NCBI GenBank assembly: GCA_947252755.1
Contig: CAMXWV010000004.1
Location: forward strand, 113,742-177,741
Source: an uncultured Dermabacter sp.
GTDB taxonomy: Bacteria > Actinomycetota > Actinomycetes > Actinomycetales > Dermabacteraceae
Length of the DNA: 64,000 nt
Direction of reading: 5' to 3'
A program made the translations under genes and the position numbers. The notes under the pieces are model-generated. The model ran no database searches and was not told where the DNA came from. It saw only the letters and a program-made list of their open reading frames with translations. Of the stretch, positions 1 through 7,170 are shown piece by piece (positions within the stretch are counted from its first letter, which is position 1; each line of letters starts with the position of its first letter).

Positions 1-180
1 CCCATCCACAGCCCTCTGCTCGTGCTGGATCTGGGTGCTGCGTTGGGTCACAGGGAACCTTTCAACAGGGTGGCAGCGCGCAGCCTCGCGATCTGGGGAG
101 CGCGCAGAGCAGTCTCCCATTATGGTCGACAATGGAACGGGAGCAAAGGACTTCCAATCCCGTGACGCGAGGAGGCGCGA
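1..180. other. 5' edge, non-coding upstream of PAC2 gene
   Basis: No convincing coding sequence is visible at the left edge. A TATGGT hexamer at 121-126 could be a -10 element for the PAC2 gene, but no -35 stands out. A strong ribosome binding site (GAGGAGG, about 169-175) precedes the ATG at 181. Confidence 0.4.
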
Positions 181-1125
181 ATGCGCGAGCCGGATGACCT
201 GTACCGCCTTGAGGACCCCGAGGTGATCGCTGCGGTACCACGAGGGGATCTCACGATGGTTGTGGCCATCCCCGGCATGGTGGATGCCGGCGGTGTGTGC
301 CGCACCGCCACCGGTTACCTGCGCGAATCCCTGCGCAGCCTGAGGGTTGCGTCGTTCACCAGTGATGAGCTGATCGACTACCGCTCGTCGAGGCCCACTG
401 TCACCTATGACGGCCGCCGCTACAGCGCGCTCGAATTCCAGGAGATCGCCCTCTCGCTTCTCTATGACGACTCCGAGAAGCCGTTCCTGCTGCTGGATGG
501 GCCGGAGCCGGACCTGCGCTGGCACCAGATGACGGAAGCGATCATCAGCCTGTGCGACCTGTTCGATGTGCAGCGGGTTATCTCCATGCGCGCAGTTCCC
601 TCCGAGGCGCCGCATAGCCGCACCCTCAGCATGCTCACACACGCCAACGAGCATGTGCTTGCTGAGGACGGGCCGATCGAAACCGAATCGGAGCAGCTGT
701 TCGAGGTGCCGGGCTCATTCGTGGCCGTGATGGAGGTTGCTCTGGAGCGTGCCGGGATCCGCTCGCAGGGCTTCATCGCCCAGATCCCGCACTATCTCAC
801 CCGCTCCACCTTCCCGGCGGGTGCGCTGGCGCTGCTGCGGCGCATCAGCGCCACCGCGGACCTGGAGCTTCCCCTGGTGGAGCTCGGAGACATCGTGGAG
901 ACCAGCCTGAAGCTGATCGACGGTGAAGTGGCCGCCACCCCGGAGCTGCAGGCGATGGTCGAGTCGTTGGAGGAGGGCTACGATCAAAGGGCGCGGGACG
1001 GCGACGGCGATCCCTCGGTTCCTGATATGCCCACCGCTGATGAGCTCGGGGATCGCTTCGAGCGCTTCCTCGCTGAGAACCAGGACAGCGATCATGAGGA
1101 TGGAGACGGTCGTGGCCTTCGGTGA
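181..1125 (+). CDS. PAC2 family protein
   Basis: A 314-aa protein of the actinobacterial PAC2 (proteasome assembly chaperone 2-like) family. It has the usual opening of a short acidic leader followed by a strand and glycine turn (VVAIPGMVDAGG near residues 30-41), a central FLLLDGPEPD segment and an acidic C-terminal tail. The exact biochemical role in bacteria is not established; eukaryotic and archaeal relatives assist proteasome assembly. The ATG start is supported by a GAGGAGG site 5-6 nt upstream. The gene overlaps the start of the cold-shock gene by 14 nt, so the two are probably co-transcribed. Family assignment is confident; function is not. Confidence 0.8.
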   Translation: MREPDDLYRLEDPEVIAAVPRGDLTMVVAIPGMVDAGGVCRTATGYLRESLRSLRVASFTSDELIDYRSSRPTVTYDGRRYSALEFQEIALSLLYDDSEKPFLLLDGPEPDLRWHQMTEAIISLCDLFDVQRVISMRAVPSEAPHSRTLSMLTHANEHVLAEDGPIETESEQLFEVPGSFVAVMEVALERAGIRSQGFIAQIPHYLTRSTFPAGALALLRRISATADLELPLVELGDIVETSLKLIDGEVAATPELQAMVESLEEGYDQRARDGDGDPSVPDMPTADELGDRFERFLAENQDSDHEDGDGRGLR

Positions 1126-1333
1126 AGTGAAATGGTTCAACCCGGAAAAGGGCTTCGGGTTCATCCAGGTGGACGGCGGCGGCGCCGATGTGTTCGTCCA
1201 CCACTCACAGATCGATATGGACGGCTTTCGCACGCTGCACGAGGGACAGCCTGTGCAGTTCGAACTCACGCAGACTGAGCGGGGTCCTTCCGCTGAGCAG
1301 GTTCGTCCGGCCCGGGAGCCGCACGCTCGCTGA
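1112..1333 (+). CDS. cold-shock domain protein (CspA family)
   Basis: A 73-aa single cold-shock domain. The N-terminus reads MAFGEVKWFNPEKGFGFIQ, containing RNP1 (KGFGFI, residues 13-18), followed by RNP2 (VFVHH). Such proteins bind single-stranded RNA and DNA and act as RNA chaperones. I chose GTG at 1112 because it gives the usual family N-terminus and has a GGAG 6 nt upstream; ATG at 1100 or 1094 would add 4-6 residues. The C-terminus (RGPSAEQVRP plus a short tail) is typical. Its last 68 nt overlap, tail to tail, the 3' end of the minus-strand methyltransferase-like gene. Confidence 0.88.
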   Translation: MAFGEVKWFNPEKGFGFIQVDGGGADVFVHHSQIDMDGFRTLHEGQPVQFELTQTERGPSAEQVRPAREPHAR

Positions 1334-2183
1334 GCCCAGCAGCCTCCGCTCGCAGAACCCGCCCGCTGCGTGCGAGGCGGTCCACGTCGATCGCGGACAG
1401 CAGCCGCACACTCACCGCATCGGAGCGGATCGTGCGCTCCACTGCCGGCGGCAGCGGTTCCGCCGTCCCGATCAGCACACAGTTGGCGCGTCGGCGCTTC
1501 TTGAGCGCTGACGGCTCCGCCACCACCGCCACATGGGCAAAGACCTCCCGCAGGGTTGCCACCTCGTCAGCTACCGCGGTGGAGCCGGGGAACATGTCCG
1601 CGTTAGCAAGATACATGCCGCCGGGCTTCAGCACCCGCTGCACCTCCTGCGCAGTCTCCACCGTGGTGAAAGCGGCGGGCGTGTGTCCGTCAGCGAAGAC
1701 ATCGCGGATCACCGCGGAGAACCGAGCAGTGCGCCACCCGCTCAGAGCCGTCAGCGCATCCGCTGTCCGCAGTGACACCCGCGGCGCCTTCGGGAGGGAG
1801 AACCATTCCCGCACCAGGGTGTTCAGCCGGCCATCGATCTCCACCACGGTGTTCGTGGAGCGCGGGAAGCCGTCGGCGAGAGCTCGCGGCAGGGCCGCGG
1901 CTCCGCCGCCCAGATGAGCGATGGCGAGCGGGGCGTCCGACGCGTGCACAGCGACCAGGATGCGGTGCATCCATCGCATGTATTCGAAGGACAGAGCAGC
2001 GGGCTCCGGATCCAGCATTGAGGACGGCATGCCGTTGATGAGGACCAGCACGGCGCCGTCCGACTCCTGCTGGAGCCGCACGGTGCCGGTGTCGATCGGA
2101 ATGTCTTCGTCGAACGGAAGCGCGGGGGAGGGGAGCTGTGACTTGATGCGGTGCCGCGATGGCTTCCTGCTCGCACGTGCCAT
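1266..2183 (-). CDS. spermidine synthase-like SAM-dependent methyltransferase fold protein
   Basis: A 305-aa protein with the Rossmann core of the spermidine synthase/methyltransferase family: a glycine-rich motif I (AHLGGGAAALPRA), an acidic motif ending VVEID, and a later VLKPGGMYLAN segment typical of SAM-dependent enzymes. Actinobacterial members are usually annotated as spermidine synthase or fused-type methyltransferase without proven substrate. I placed the start at ATG 2183 rather than an upstream codon because a TAGAGT -10 hexamer lies 7 nt before it and there is no ribosome binding site, which suggests a leaderless mRNA. Its 3' end overlaps cspA convergently. Confidence 0.7.
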   Translation of the reverse strand: MARASRKPSRHRIKSQLPSPALPFDEDIPIDTGTVRLQQESDGAVLVLINGMPSSMLDPEPAALSFEYMRWMHRILVAVHASDAPLAIAHLGGGAAALPRALADGFPRSTNTVVEIDGRLNTLVREWFSLPKAPRVSLRTADALTALSGWRTARFSAVIRDVFADGHTPAAFTTVETAQEVQRVLKPGGMYLANADMFPGSTAVADEVATLREVFAHVAVVAEPSALKKRRRANCVLIGTAEPLPPAVERTIRSDAVSVRLLSAIDVDRLARSGRVLRAEAAGLSERAAPGPDEPAQRKDPAQSA

Positions 2184-2190
2184 AGGCCTT

Positions 2191-2196
2191 ACTCTA
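2191..2196 (-). promoter_or_regulatory. -10 element for leaderless methyltransferase-like gene
   Basis: TAGAGT on the minus strand ends 7 nt before the ATG at 2183, so transcription would begin at or next to the A of the start codon. There is no convincing -35 and no Shine-Dalgarno sequence. Predicted by eye. Confidence 0.45.
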
Positions 2197-2251
2197 CGGT
2201 TTAAATGTCGCACCCCCTCTCTACGGTGAGAGCACAACCGGAGGAGGGGTC

Positions 2252-2662
2252 ATGAGCATCACCGTGGACCAGAGGAATGCCTGGCTGGATGAATGCGAGC
2301 AGATCGATCGCGCGCTCGAGCGTGCCAGTCTGCTGGTTGAGCAGGACTCCGCACTCGCGTTTGAGACCTGCCACCGGGCTGCGCTTGCCACCGCGGGTGT
2401 GGTCCGTGCGCGGGCGAACGCTGAGCGCAAGCGGCCGCTGCCGATCAATGCCTGGAGCGCAATCGCCCGCCTCGGCGTGATCCACAAGGTGCGCGCTGCA
2501 CAGGTCCAGCCCTATGTGCAGTTCCGGGCGCGGCACACGGAGCTTCTCGCCGGTAGAGTCGAGGTGGATCCCGCGTTCATCCGCGCGCACATCGCCGAAT
2601 CCCGTCAGTATCTCGGCGCTGTCCGCAGTGAGCTGCTGGGGGAGGCTGCAGCCGCCGGTTGA
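2252..2662 (+). CDS. SAV_6107-type HEPN domain protein
   Basis: A 136-aa, mostly alpha-helical protein matching the actinobacterial SAV_6107 HEPN family that commonly sits just upstream of dinB. Helical stretches rich in Ala, Arg and Glu run through the whole length (for example FETCHRAALATAGVVRARA and WSAIARLGVI). HEPN domains are nucleotide- or RNA-binding helical bundles, but this subfamily has no firmly assigned activity, and I do not see the RX4-6H RNase motif of toxin-type HEPN proteins. A very strong GGAGGAGGGG site lies 3-4 nt before the ATG. The gene is 52 nt from dinB, which suggests co-expression with translesion synthesis. Confidence 0.72.
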   Translation: MSITVDQRNAWLDECEQIDRALERASLLVEQDSALAFETCHRAALATAGVVRARANAERKRPLPINAWSAIARLGVIHKVRAAQVQPYVQFRARHTELLAGRVEVDPAFIRAHIAESRQYLGAVRSELLGEAAAAG

Positions 2663-2714
2663 GTCGATCTCCGCAGCTGTATAAGGGGAGTTCCGCCGAG
2701 TGAGGAGGCGCCGC

Positions 2715-3971
2715 ATGCGCGATTGGCCCAGCTCTCAGCGCGCCATCCTCCACATGGATATGGACGCTTTCTTCGCCTCGGTGGAGATCCGTGATGACCC
2801 CTCGCTGCGGGGCAAGCCCGTGGCGGTAGGCGGGGTGGGGCGGCGCGGAGTCATCGCAACTGCAAGCTATGAAGCGCGCCGCTACGGTGTGCACTCCGCT
2901 CAGCCCACCGCGCAGGCATTGCAGCGATGCCCGCAGCTCATCCTGATCCCTGGTCGATCCGGCGTCTACAGCGCAGTGTCGAAGCAGGTCATGGCGCTGC
3001 TGGAAGAGATCACGCCGGTGGTGGAAGTGGTGGGCGTGGATGAGGCCTACCTGGATGTCACCGGAGCGATCCGCCTGCTCGGGCATCCGCGAGTGCTCGC
3101 TGAGCGGCTGAGACAGCGTGTATGGGACGAAGTTCAGCTGCCGTGCAGTGTGGGCGGAGGCATCTCGAAGTCCGTGGCGAAGATCGCAAGTGCACGCGCC
3201 AAGCCGGCGGGTCTGCTGGTGGTGGAGCCGCAGGAGACCGTGGACTTCTTAGCCCCGCTGCCGATCTCCGTGATCCACGGCGTGGGGCCCGTCGCGGCGA
3301 AGAAGCTGCAGTCGGTGGGGGTGCAGACCGTGGGCGATCTTGCCGAGCTGCCCCCGTCAACGGCGCGCCGCCTGCTCGGATCCGCCACGCCGGGGCTGCT
3401 TGCTCTGGCGGCCGGCGTTGATCACCGTGCTGTCGGCTCCGGCTCCAAGGACAAATCCATCGGCGTGGAGCGCACGTTCGAGAGTGACATCACCGATCAT
3501 GCTGATCTGCGTGCGCTGACCATCACCATGGCGGACTCGGTGGCCCACCGGGCGCGTCGGAAAGGATTCAAAGGATCCGCGGTTGCTGTCAAGCTTCGGG
3601 CGCCGGACGGCCGCACCATCACCCGAACCCTCTCCCTCCCAAACCCGACTGCCGCCAGCGAGGAGATCCGCTCCCGGGCCCTTGCAGCGTTGGAGCGCGG
3701 TCTTGAGGAGATCTCCTCGGTGCGGCTGCTGGGCGTGCGCGCCGAGCATCTTGTGCCGACTGATTCAGCGCATGAGCAGGCCTCATTGGATGGCTTGAGC
3801 GAGTCGTGGGGGAGGATCGATCAGGCGATGGACGCAGCGCGTCAGCGGTTCGGCTCTTCTTCGATTGCGCGTGGCACGTCGCTTACGGTGTCTGAAGATG
3901 CGCGGACTGTTCAGGGGCGTGCGCCTGAGCAGCGCTCACGTGTTGCGAGGGAGCAGAGGCGCCGATGGTGA
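2715..3971 (+). CDS. dinB: DNA polymerase IV (Y-family)
   Basis: A 418-aa Y-family translesion polymerase. The palm motif HMDMDAFFASVE holds the metal ligand D15, and the second catalytic motif VDEAYLD has D109 and E110. These are followed by a helix-hairpin-helix thumb (VIHGVGPVAAKKL), a little-finger domain (near GVERTFESDI) and a basic C-terminal tail. Both catalytic acidic motifs are present, so it should be active and not one of the degenerate actinobacterial DinB3/ImuB forms. The start is ATG 2715, preceded by GAGGAGG at 2702-2708; GTG 2700 would place the ribosome site inside the coding sequence. Confidence 0.93.
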   Translation: MRDWPSSQRAILHMDMDAFFASVEIRDDPSLRGKPVAVGGVGRRGVIATASYEARRYGVHSAQPTAQALQRCPQLILIPGRSGVYSAVSKQVMALLEEITPVVEVVGVDEAYLDVTGAIRLLGHPRVLAERLRQRVWDEVQLPCSVGGGISKSVAKIASARAKPAGLLVVEPQETVDFLAPLPISVIHGVGPVAAKKLQSVGVQTVGDLAELPPSTARRLLGSATPGLLALAAGVDHRAVGSGSKDKSIGVERTFESDITDHADLRALTITMADSVAHRARRKGFKGSAVAVKLRAPDGRTITRTLSLPNPTAASEEIRSRALAALERGLEEISSVRLLGVRAEHLVPTDSAHEQASLDGLSESWGRIDQAMDAARQRFGSSSIARGTSLTVSEDARTVQGRAPEQRSRVAREQRRRW

Positions 3972-4155
3972 GCGAGGCGTCGCCGGTGGGCGGTGCGGAG
4001 CGCCGAGGACGCCGCAAGTGAGAGTGTGAGTCCCCCTGTCTTTCCACTGGCGGTTCCGCATCCCAGGTTCTGGGCTTATTGTGGTCGCGATAGAGGATCA
4101 GCCTGCTGCGCAAGCACCGTTGAGCAGGCATAGGGGATGACGAGGAGGACCCCTC

Positions 4156-4581
4156 ATGACGCTGTCTGATGACGAACAGCAGATGCTCGATGAGCTGGAG
4201 AAGCAGCTGTTCGCTGACGATCCAAAGCTTGCGCGCGCCTTCTCCACGTCCCAAACCGACGATTCGGGCTCGCAGAAACCCTCCGGCGGCCAGCTGGATT
4301 CCCGCCGCATTCTGCTCGGCGGTCTCGGAGTGGTGATCGGTCTGGGTCTGCTCGTGTTCGCCGTGTCCATCCCGGCGATCTGGCTCGGCGTCATCGCATT
4401 CCTTCTCATGCTCGGCGCGGCGGTCTATGCGATCACGGGGGAGCGCACTTCATCGTCTCCCCACTCGATCACCCCGCCGCCTTCGGCCACCGGCCGCGAC
4501 GCGCACCCCGCAGGCAAGGGCGGGGGCCTCATGAAGCGCTTCGAGGATCGCTGGGACCGTCGCAGCAACGATCACCCCTGA
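4156..4581 (+). CDS. DUF3040 domain membrane protein
   Basis: A 141-aa protein of the DUF3040 family, which in actinobacteria typically sits just upstream of mraZ. The N-terminal motif LSDDEQQMLDELEKQLFADDPKLA is the family signature and is soluble and acidic. It is followed by two adjacent hydrophobic segments (about residues 53-73 and 75-96) that should form a membrane hairpin, and a Ser/Pro-rich then basic tail. GAGGAGG precedes the ATG. Function is unknown; the constant position next to the division cluster hints at an envelope role. A strong palindrome downstream probably ends its transcript. Confidence 0.85.
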   Translation: MTLSDDEQQMLDELEKQLFADDPKLARAFSTSQTDDSGSQKPSGGQLDSRRILLGGLGVVIGLGLLVFAVSIPAIWLGVIAFLLMLGAAVYAITGERTSSSPHSITPPPSATGRDAHPAGKGGGLMKRFEDRWDRRSNDHP

Positions 4582-4665
4582 TTATCACACTCTGATCATC
4601 CCCGTGCGCTCTGATTCCGAGCGCTCGCCTCGCTGAGCGCTGCCCGCGGGGCACGGGCATTGATC

Positions 4666-4701
4666 GAACGGGCAGGCGTCCATATGGACGCCTGCCCGTT
4701 C
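4666..4701. terminator. 36-bp perfect palindrome, probable terminator hairpin
   Basis: GAACGGGCAGGCGTCCAT is followed directly by its exact reverse complement, so RNA from either strand can form an 18-bp stem (or about 16 bp with a 4-nt loop). There is no T-run after it. It lies 85 nt beyond the DUF3040 stop. A transcript end is most likely; a protein-binding palindrome is the alternative. Confidence 0.55.
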
Positions 4702-5026
4702 TGCTGTGTGCGGCGGATGCGTGCGGACAGGCTGTGTGCAGAACTCCGCCCCAAGCCCTCCACATCCCTCCACCCAGGACTCTCCCAGGTCCTCCACCGG
4801 GCTCCACTCGCACCTGCCGGTCAAGTCTGCGACGCACTCTTATGCGCTCTGACCTGGTGGTTTGCTGTTTCTTTCAAGTGCAGGGGTGCGGAGGAGAGGG
4901 GTGGAGGGAATCTCCTTCAATGCCGTCATGCAGACTGTGCTCCGTTTCTCCTCCACTTCACGCCACCTCTCTGACCTGCATAAATGCTTCCAGTCCGGGC
5001 AGAGTGGTGCTCCAGGGGGTTGTCAG

Positions 5027-5051
5027 TGGTGGAGAGTGGGGTAAAGTGGGG
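5027..5051 (+). promoter_or_regulatory. MraZ-binding repeats upstream of mraZ
   Basis: Three pentamers are spaced exactly 10 nt apart: TGGTG (5027-5031), TGGGG (5037-5041) and TGGGG (5047-5051), with 5-nt spacers. MraZ is known to bind TGGGN direct repeats at this period in its own promoter, so this is a likely autoregulatory operator for the division cluster. Confidence 0.7.
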
Positions 5052-5101
5052 CCGAAAGGAAGCGGGCTGCTGTTCGAATCACCCGGGGAGGTGGTGCCGA
5101 T

Positions 5102-5533
5102 ATGTTCCTCGGCACCTTCACGCCCCGGCTCGATGAGAAGGGCCGCCTGATCTTCCCCGCGAAATTCCGAGATCAGCTGGCGAGCGGACTGGTGATGACC
5201 CGCGGACAGGAGCACTGCGTCACGGTGTATCCGATCCGCGAGTTCGAACAGGTCCATGAGCAGCTGCGTCAGGCGCCGATCACGAGCAAGGAGGCGCGTG
5301 ACTACATGCGTGTTCTGCTCTCCGGTGCTGAGGACGTTGTCCCGGATAAGCAGGGGAGGGTCACCATTCCTGCCCATCTGCGCAATTACGCAGGTCTTGA
5401 GCGCGACTGCTCTGTGATCGGCAACGGCAGCCGCATCGAGATCTGGGATACCGCAGCGTGGGAGTCGTACTTGGAGCAGACCGAGGAGGCGTTCGCAGAG
5501 ACCGCGACCGAAATCGTCCCCGGCCTGTTCTAG
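5102..5533 (+). CDS. mraZ: transcriptional regulator MraZ
   Basis: A 143-aa protein of normal length with two SpoVT-AbrB-like swapped-hairpin domains. The first opens MFLGTFTPRLDEKGRLIFPAKFR; the second, around residues 76-120, contains VVPDKQGRVTIPAHLR. MraZ forms ring-shaped oligomers that bind DNA repeats upstream of its own gene and regulate the dcw cluster. The matching TGGGG repeats lie 50-75 nt upstream of this start, supporting autoregulation. The ATG at 5102 follows GGGGAGG with a rather long spacer. It is the first gene of the division cluster; a 120-nt gap separates it from rsmH. Confidence 0.95.
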   Translation: MFLGTFTPRLDEKGRLIFPAKFRDQLASGLVMTRGQEHCVTVYPIREFEQVHEQLRQAPITSKEARDYMRVLLSGAEDVVPDKQGRVTIPAHLRNYAGLERDCSVIGNGSRIEIWDTAAWESYLEQTEEAFAETATEIVPGLF

Positions 5534-5653
5534 GGCGACGTGCCGCGAGACATCTTTTCGCTTGCGCCCCGGCGCATCTTCCCCGGTGTCGGGTAGCGAG
5601 CGAAGGGATGTCTGACGGTATGACGCCGAGGACGAATCGACCGGTCAGGAACG

Positions 5654-6673
5654 ATGAACGAAAGCGAGGCTCCAGTGACCCACTCATCCCCGGCCTCGCC
5701 GGAGAGCCTGCATGCGCCCGTGATGGAATCCGAGCTCATCGAGCTGCTTCGTCCCGTTCTGGACCGCCCCGGTGCCGTCTATGTGGACTGCACCCTTGGG
5801 ATGGCCGGCCACGCCGTCGCGATGCTCCGTGCTTTCCCGCAGTCCCGCCTGGTGGGCATCGACCGAGATGCGGACGCTCTTGAACTGGCCCGGACCCGCT
5901 TGGAGACCGCCGGACTTGCTGACCGTGCTCACCTGCACCACGCCACCTACGACCGCATTACCGATGCACTGGCCGCAGCCGGGGCTGATGCCGCAGACGG
6001 CATCCTCATGGACCTCGGCCTGTCATCCTTCCAGATCGACACCCGTGAGCGGGGCTTTGCCTACAGCCAGGACGCCCCGCTGGATATGCGGATGAACGCC
6101 TCCGGCGATGAAGAGACCGCAGCGGACCTCGTCAACTCCTTGGAGGAGGATGAGCTGGCCCGGATCCTGTCCGACTACGGCGAGGAGCGATTCGCCCGCC
6201 GAATTGCGCGCTCGATCGTGCAGCGCCGAGCCGAGCGGCGATTTGAGCGCTCCGCTGATCTGGTGGAGGTGATCGACCGCTCGATCCCCGCCGCCAGGAA
6301 GCGCACTGGCGGTCACCCTGCCAAGCGCACCTTCCAAGCGCTGCGAATCGCAGTGAATGACGAGCTTGACATTCTGCAGGATGCGCTCACCGCAGCCTTG
6401 CGCGCACTCGCCCCGGGCGGACGGCTCGCGGTGGAGTCCTATCACTCCCTGGAGGACCGCATGGTCAAACGGGCCTTTGCTGAGGCGAGCACCTCCAGCG
6501 CACCGATCGATCTCCCCTTCGACCTGCCCGAGCACGCACCCGATTTCACGCTCGTGCACCGCGGTGCACGGCAGGCGTCCCTCGAGGAGCAGGCACAGAA
6601 CTCCCGCAGCGCCAGCGTTCGCCTCCGCGCAATCGAACGCCGCGCCCAGAGCCGACCCACGGAGGCAGCATGA
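5654..6673 (+). CDS. rsmH: 16S rRNA (cytosine(1402)-N(4))-methyltransferase
   Basis: A 339-aa enzyme (MraW/RsmH) that methylates N4 of C1402 in the ribosomal decoding centre using SAM. The SAM-binding motif DCTLGMAGH is at residues 45-53, and LMDLGLSSFQID, the HPAKRTFQALRIAVNDEL block and LAVESYHSLEDRMVK are all present and typical. The start could be ATG 5654 or the in-frame GTG 5675, which has a GAGG at good spacing; the first 7 residues are therefore uncertain. Its stop overlaps the ftsL start (ATGA), so the two are translationally coupled. Confidence 0.95.
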   Translation: MNESEAPVTHSSPASPESLHAPVMESELIELLRPVLDRPGAVYVDCTLGMAGHAVAMLRAFPQSRLVGIDRDADALELARTRLETAGLADRAHLHHATYDRITDALAAAGADAADGILMDLGLSSFQIDTRERGFAYSQDAPLDMRMNASGDEETAADLVNSLEEDELARILSDYGEERFARRIARSIVQRRAERRFERSADLVEVIDRSIPAARKRTGGHPAKRTFQALRIAVNDELDILQDALTAALRALAPGGRLAVESYHSLEDRMVKRAFAEASTSSAPIDLPFDLPEHAPDFTLVHRGARQASLEEQAQNSRSASVRLRAIERRAQSRPTEAA

Positions 6674-7170
6674 TGGCCCAGCCCGCCCCCGCTCACCGCG
6701 TCCGCCGAACGGGCGCCGCGCCGGCATCCCGACCGGCGCTCGCCCTCGTGGCGAAGCCGAAGCATGCCCGCAGCATCGTGCCGTACACCGCGCTCATCAC
6801 CCTGATCATCGTGACGGCTCTGGCCGCCACGCTCGCCCTCAACATCGCGATGTCCACCACCAGCTACCAGATCACGACCCTGCAGGCCGAAGAGAAGAGC
6901 CTCAACCAGCAGCGGGAATCGCTGCAGCAGCAGAAGGATGCGCTCTCCGGGCCCCAGCAGCTTGAAAAGAGAGCGCGCGACCTCGGCATGGTGCCCGGCA
7001 CCGAACCGGCCTATATCGATCTGGCAAGCGGCACGATCATCGGCACCCCCGCGCCAGCCGGCAGCACCACTAGCGCCGGCGATCCTGCCTCGCTCACCGT
7101 GACCACAGCCCCGGTCAACCGACTGCCGGCCTACGACTACGGCATGGGCAATGAAGGCCGGCGCGGATGA
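6670..7170 (+). CDS. ftsL: cell division protein FtsL-like
   Basis: A 166-aa bitopic membrane protein in the ftsL position. It has a basic cytoplasmic N-terminus (about residues 1-37), one transmembrane segment (about 38-60), a coiled-coil heptad region rich in Leu, Gln and Glu (about 65-100), then the RARDLGMVPGTEPAYIDL segment typical of actinobacterial FtsL/septum-formation proteins and a Ser/Thr/Pro-rich extracytoplasmic tail. FtsL works with FtsQ and DivIC to activate FtsW-FtsI. Sequence is poorly conserved in this family, so the call rests on topology and position. Both flanking junctions are 4-nt overlaps. Confidence 0.85.
   Translation: MMAQPAPAHRVRRTGAAPASRPALALVAKPKHARSIVPYTALITLIIVTALAATLALNIAMSTTSYQITTLQAEEKSLNQQRESLQQQKDALSGPQQLEKRARDLGMVPGTEPAYIDLASGTIIGTPAPAGSTTSAGDPASLTVTTAPVNRLPAYDYGMGNEGRRG

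Larger units (their letters stand above)
4582..5101. other. 520-nt intergenic region before mraZ
   Basis: No supportable gene. It holds a 36-bp perfect palindrome (4666-4701) near the DUF3040 gene end and MraZ-type repeats (5027-5051) next to mraZ. The short open frames here lack ribosome sites and recognisable products. The main promoter of the division cluster presumably lies here, but I cannot place its -35 and -10 with confidence. Confidence 0.6.

Noticed and set aside
4734..5150. 138-codon frame in the mraZ upstream region
   Set aside because: Low-complexity Pro/Ser/Arg composition, no ribosome site, overlaps mraZ and the MraZ repeats; not a gene.
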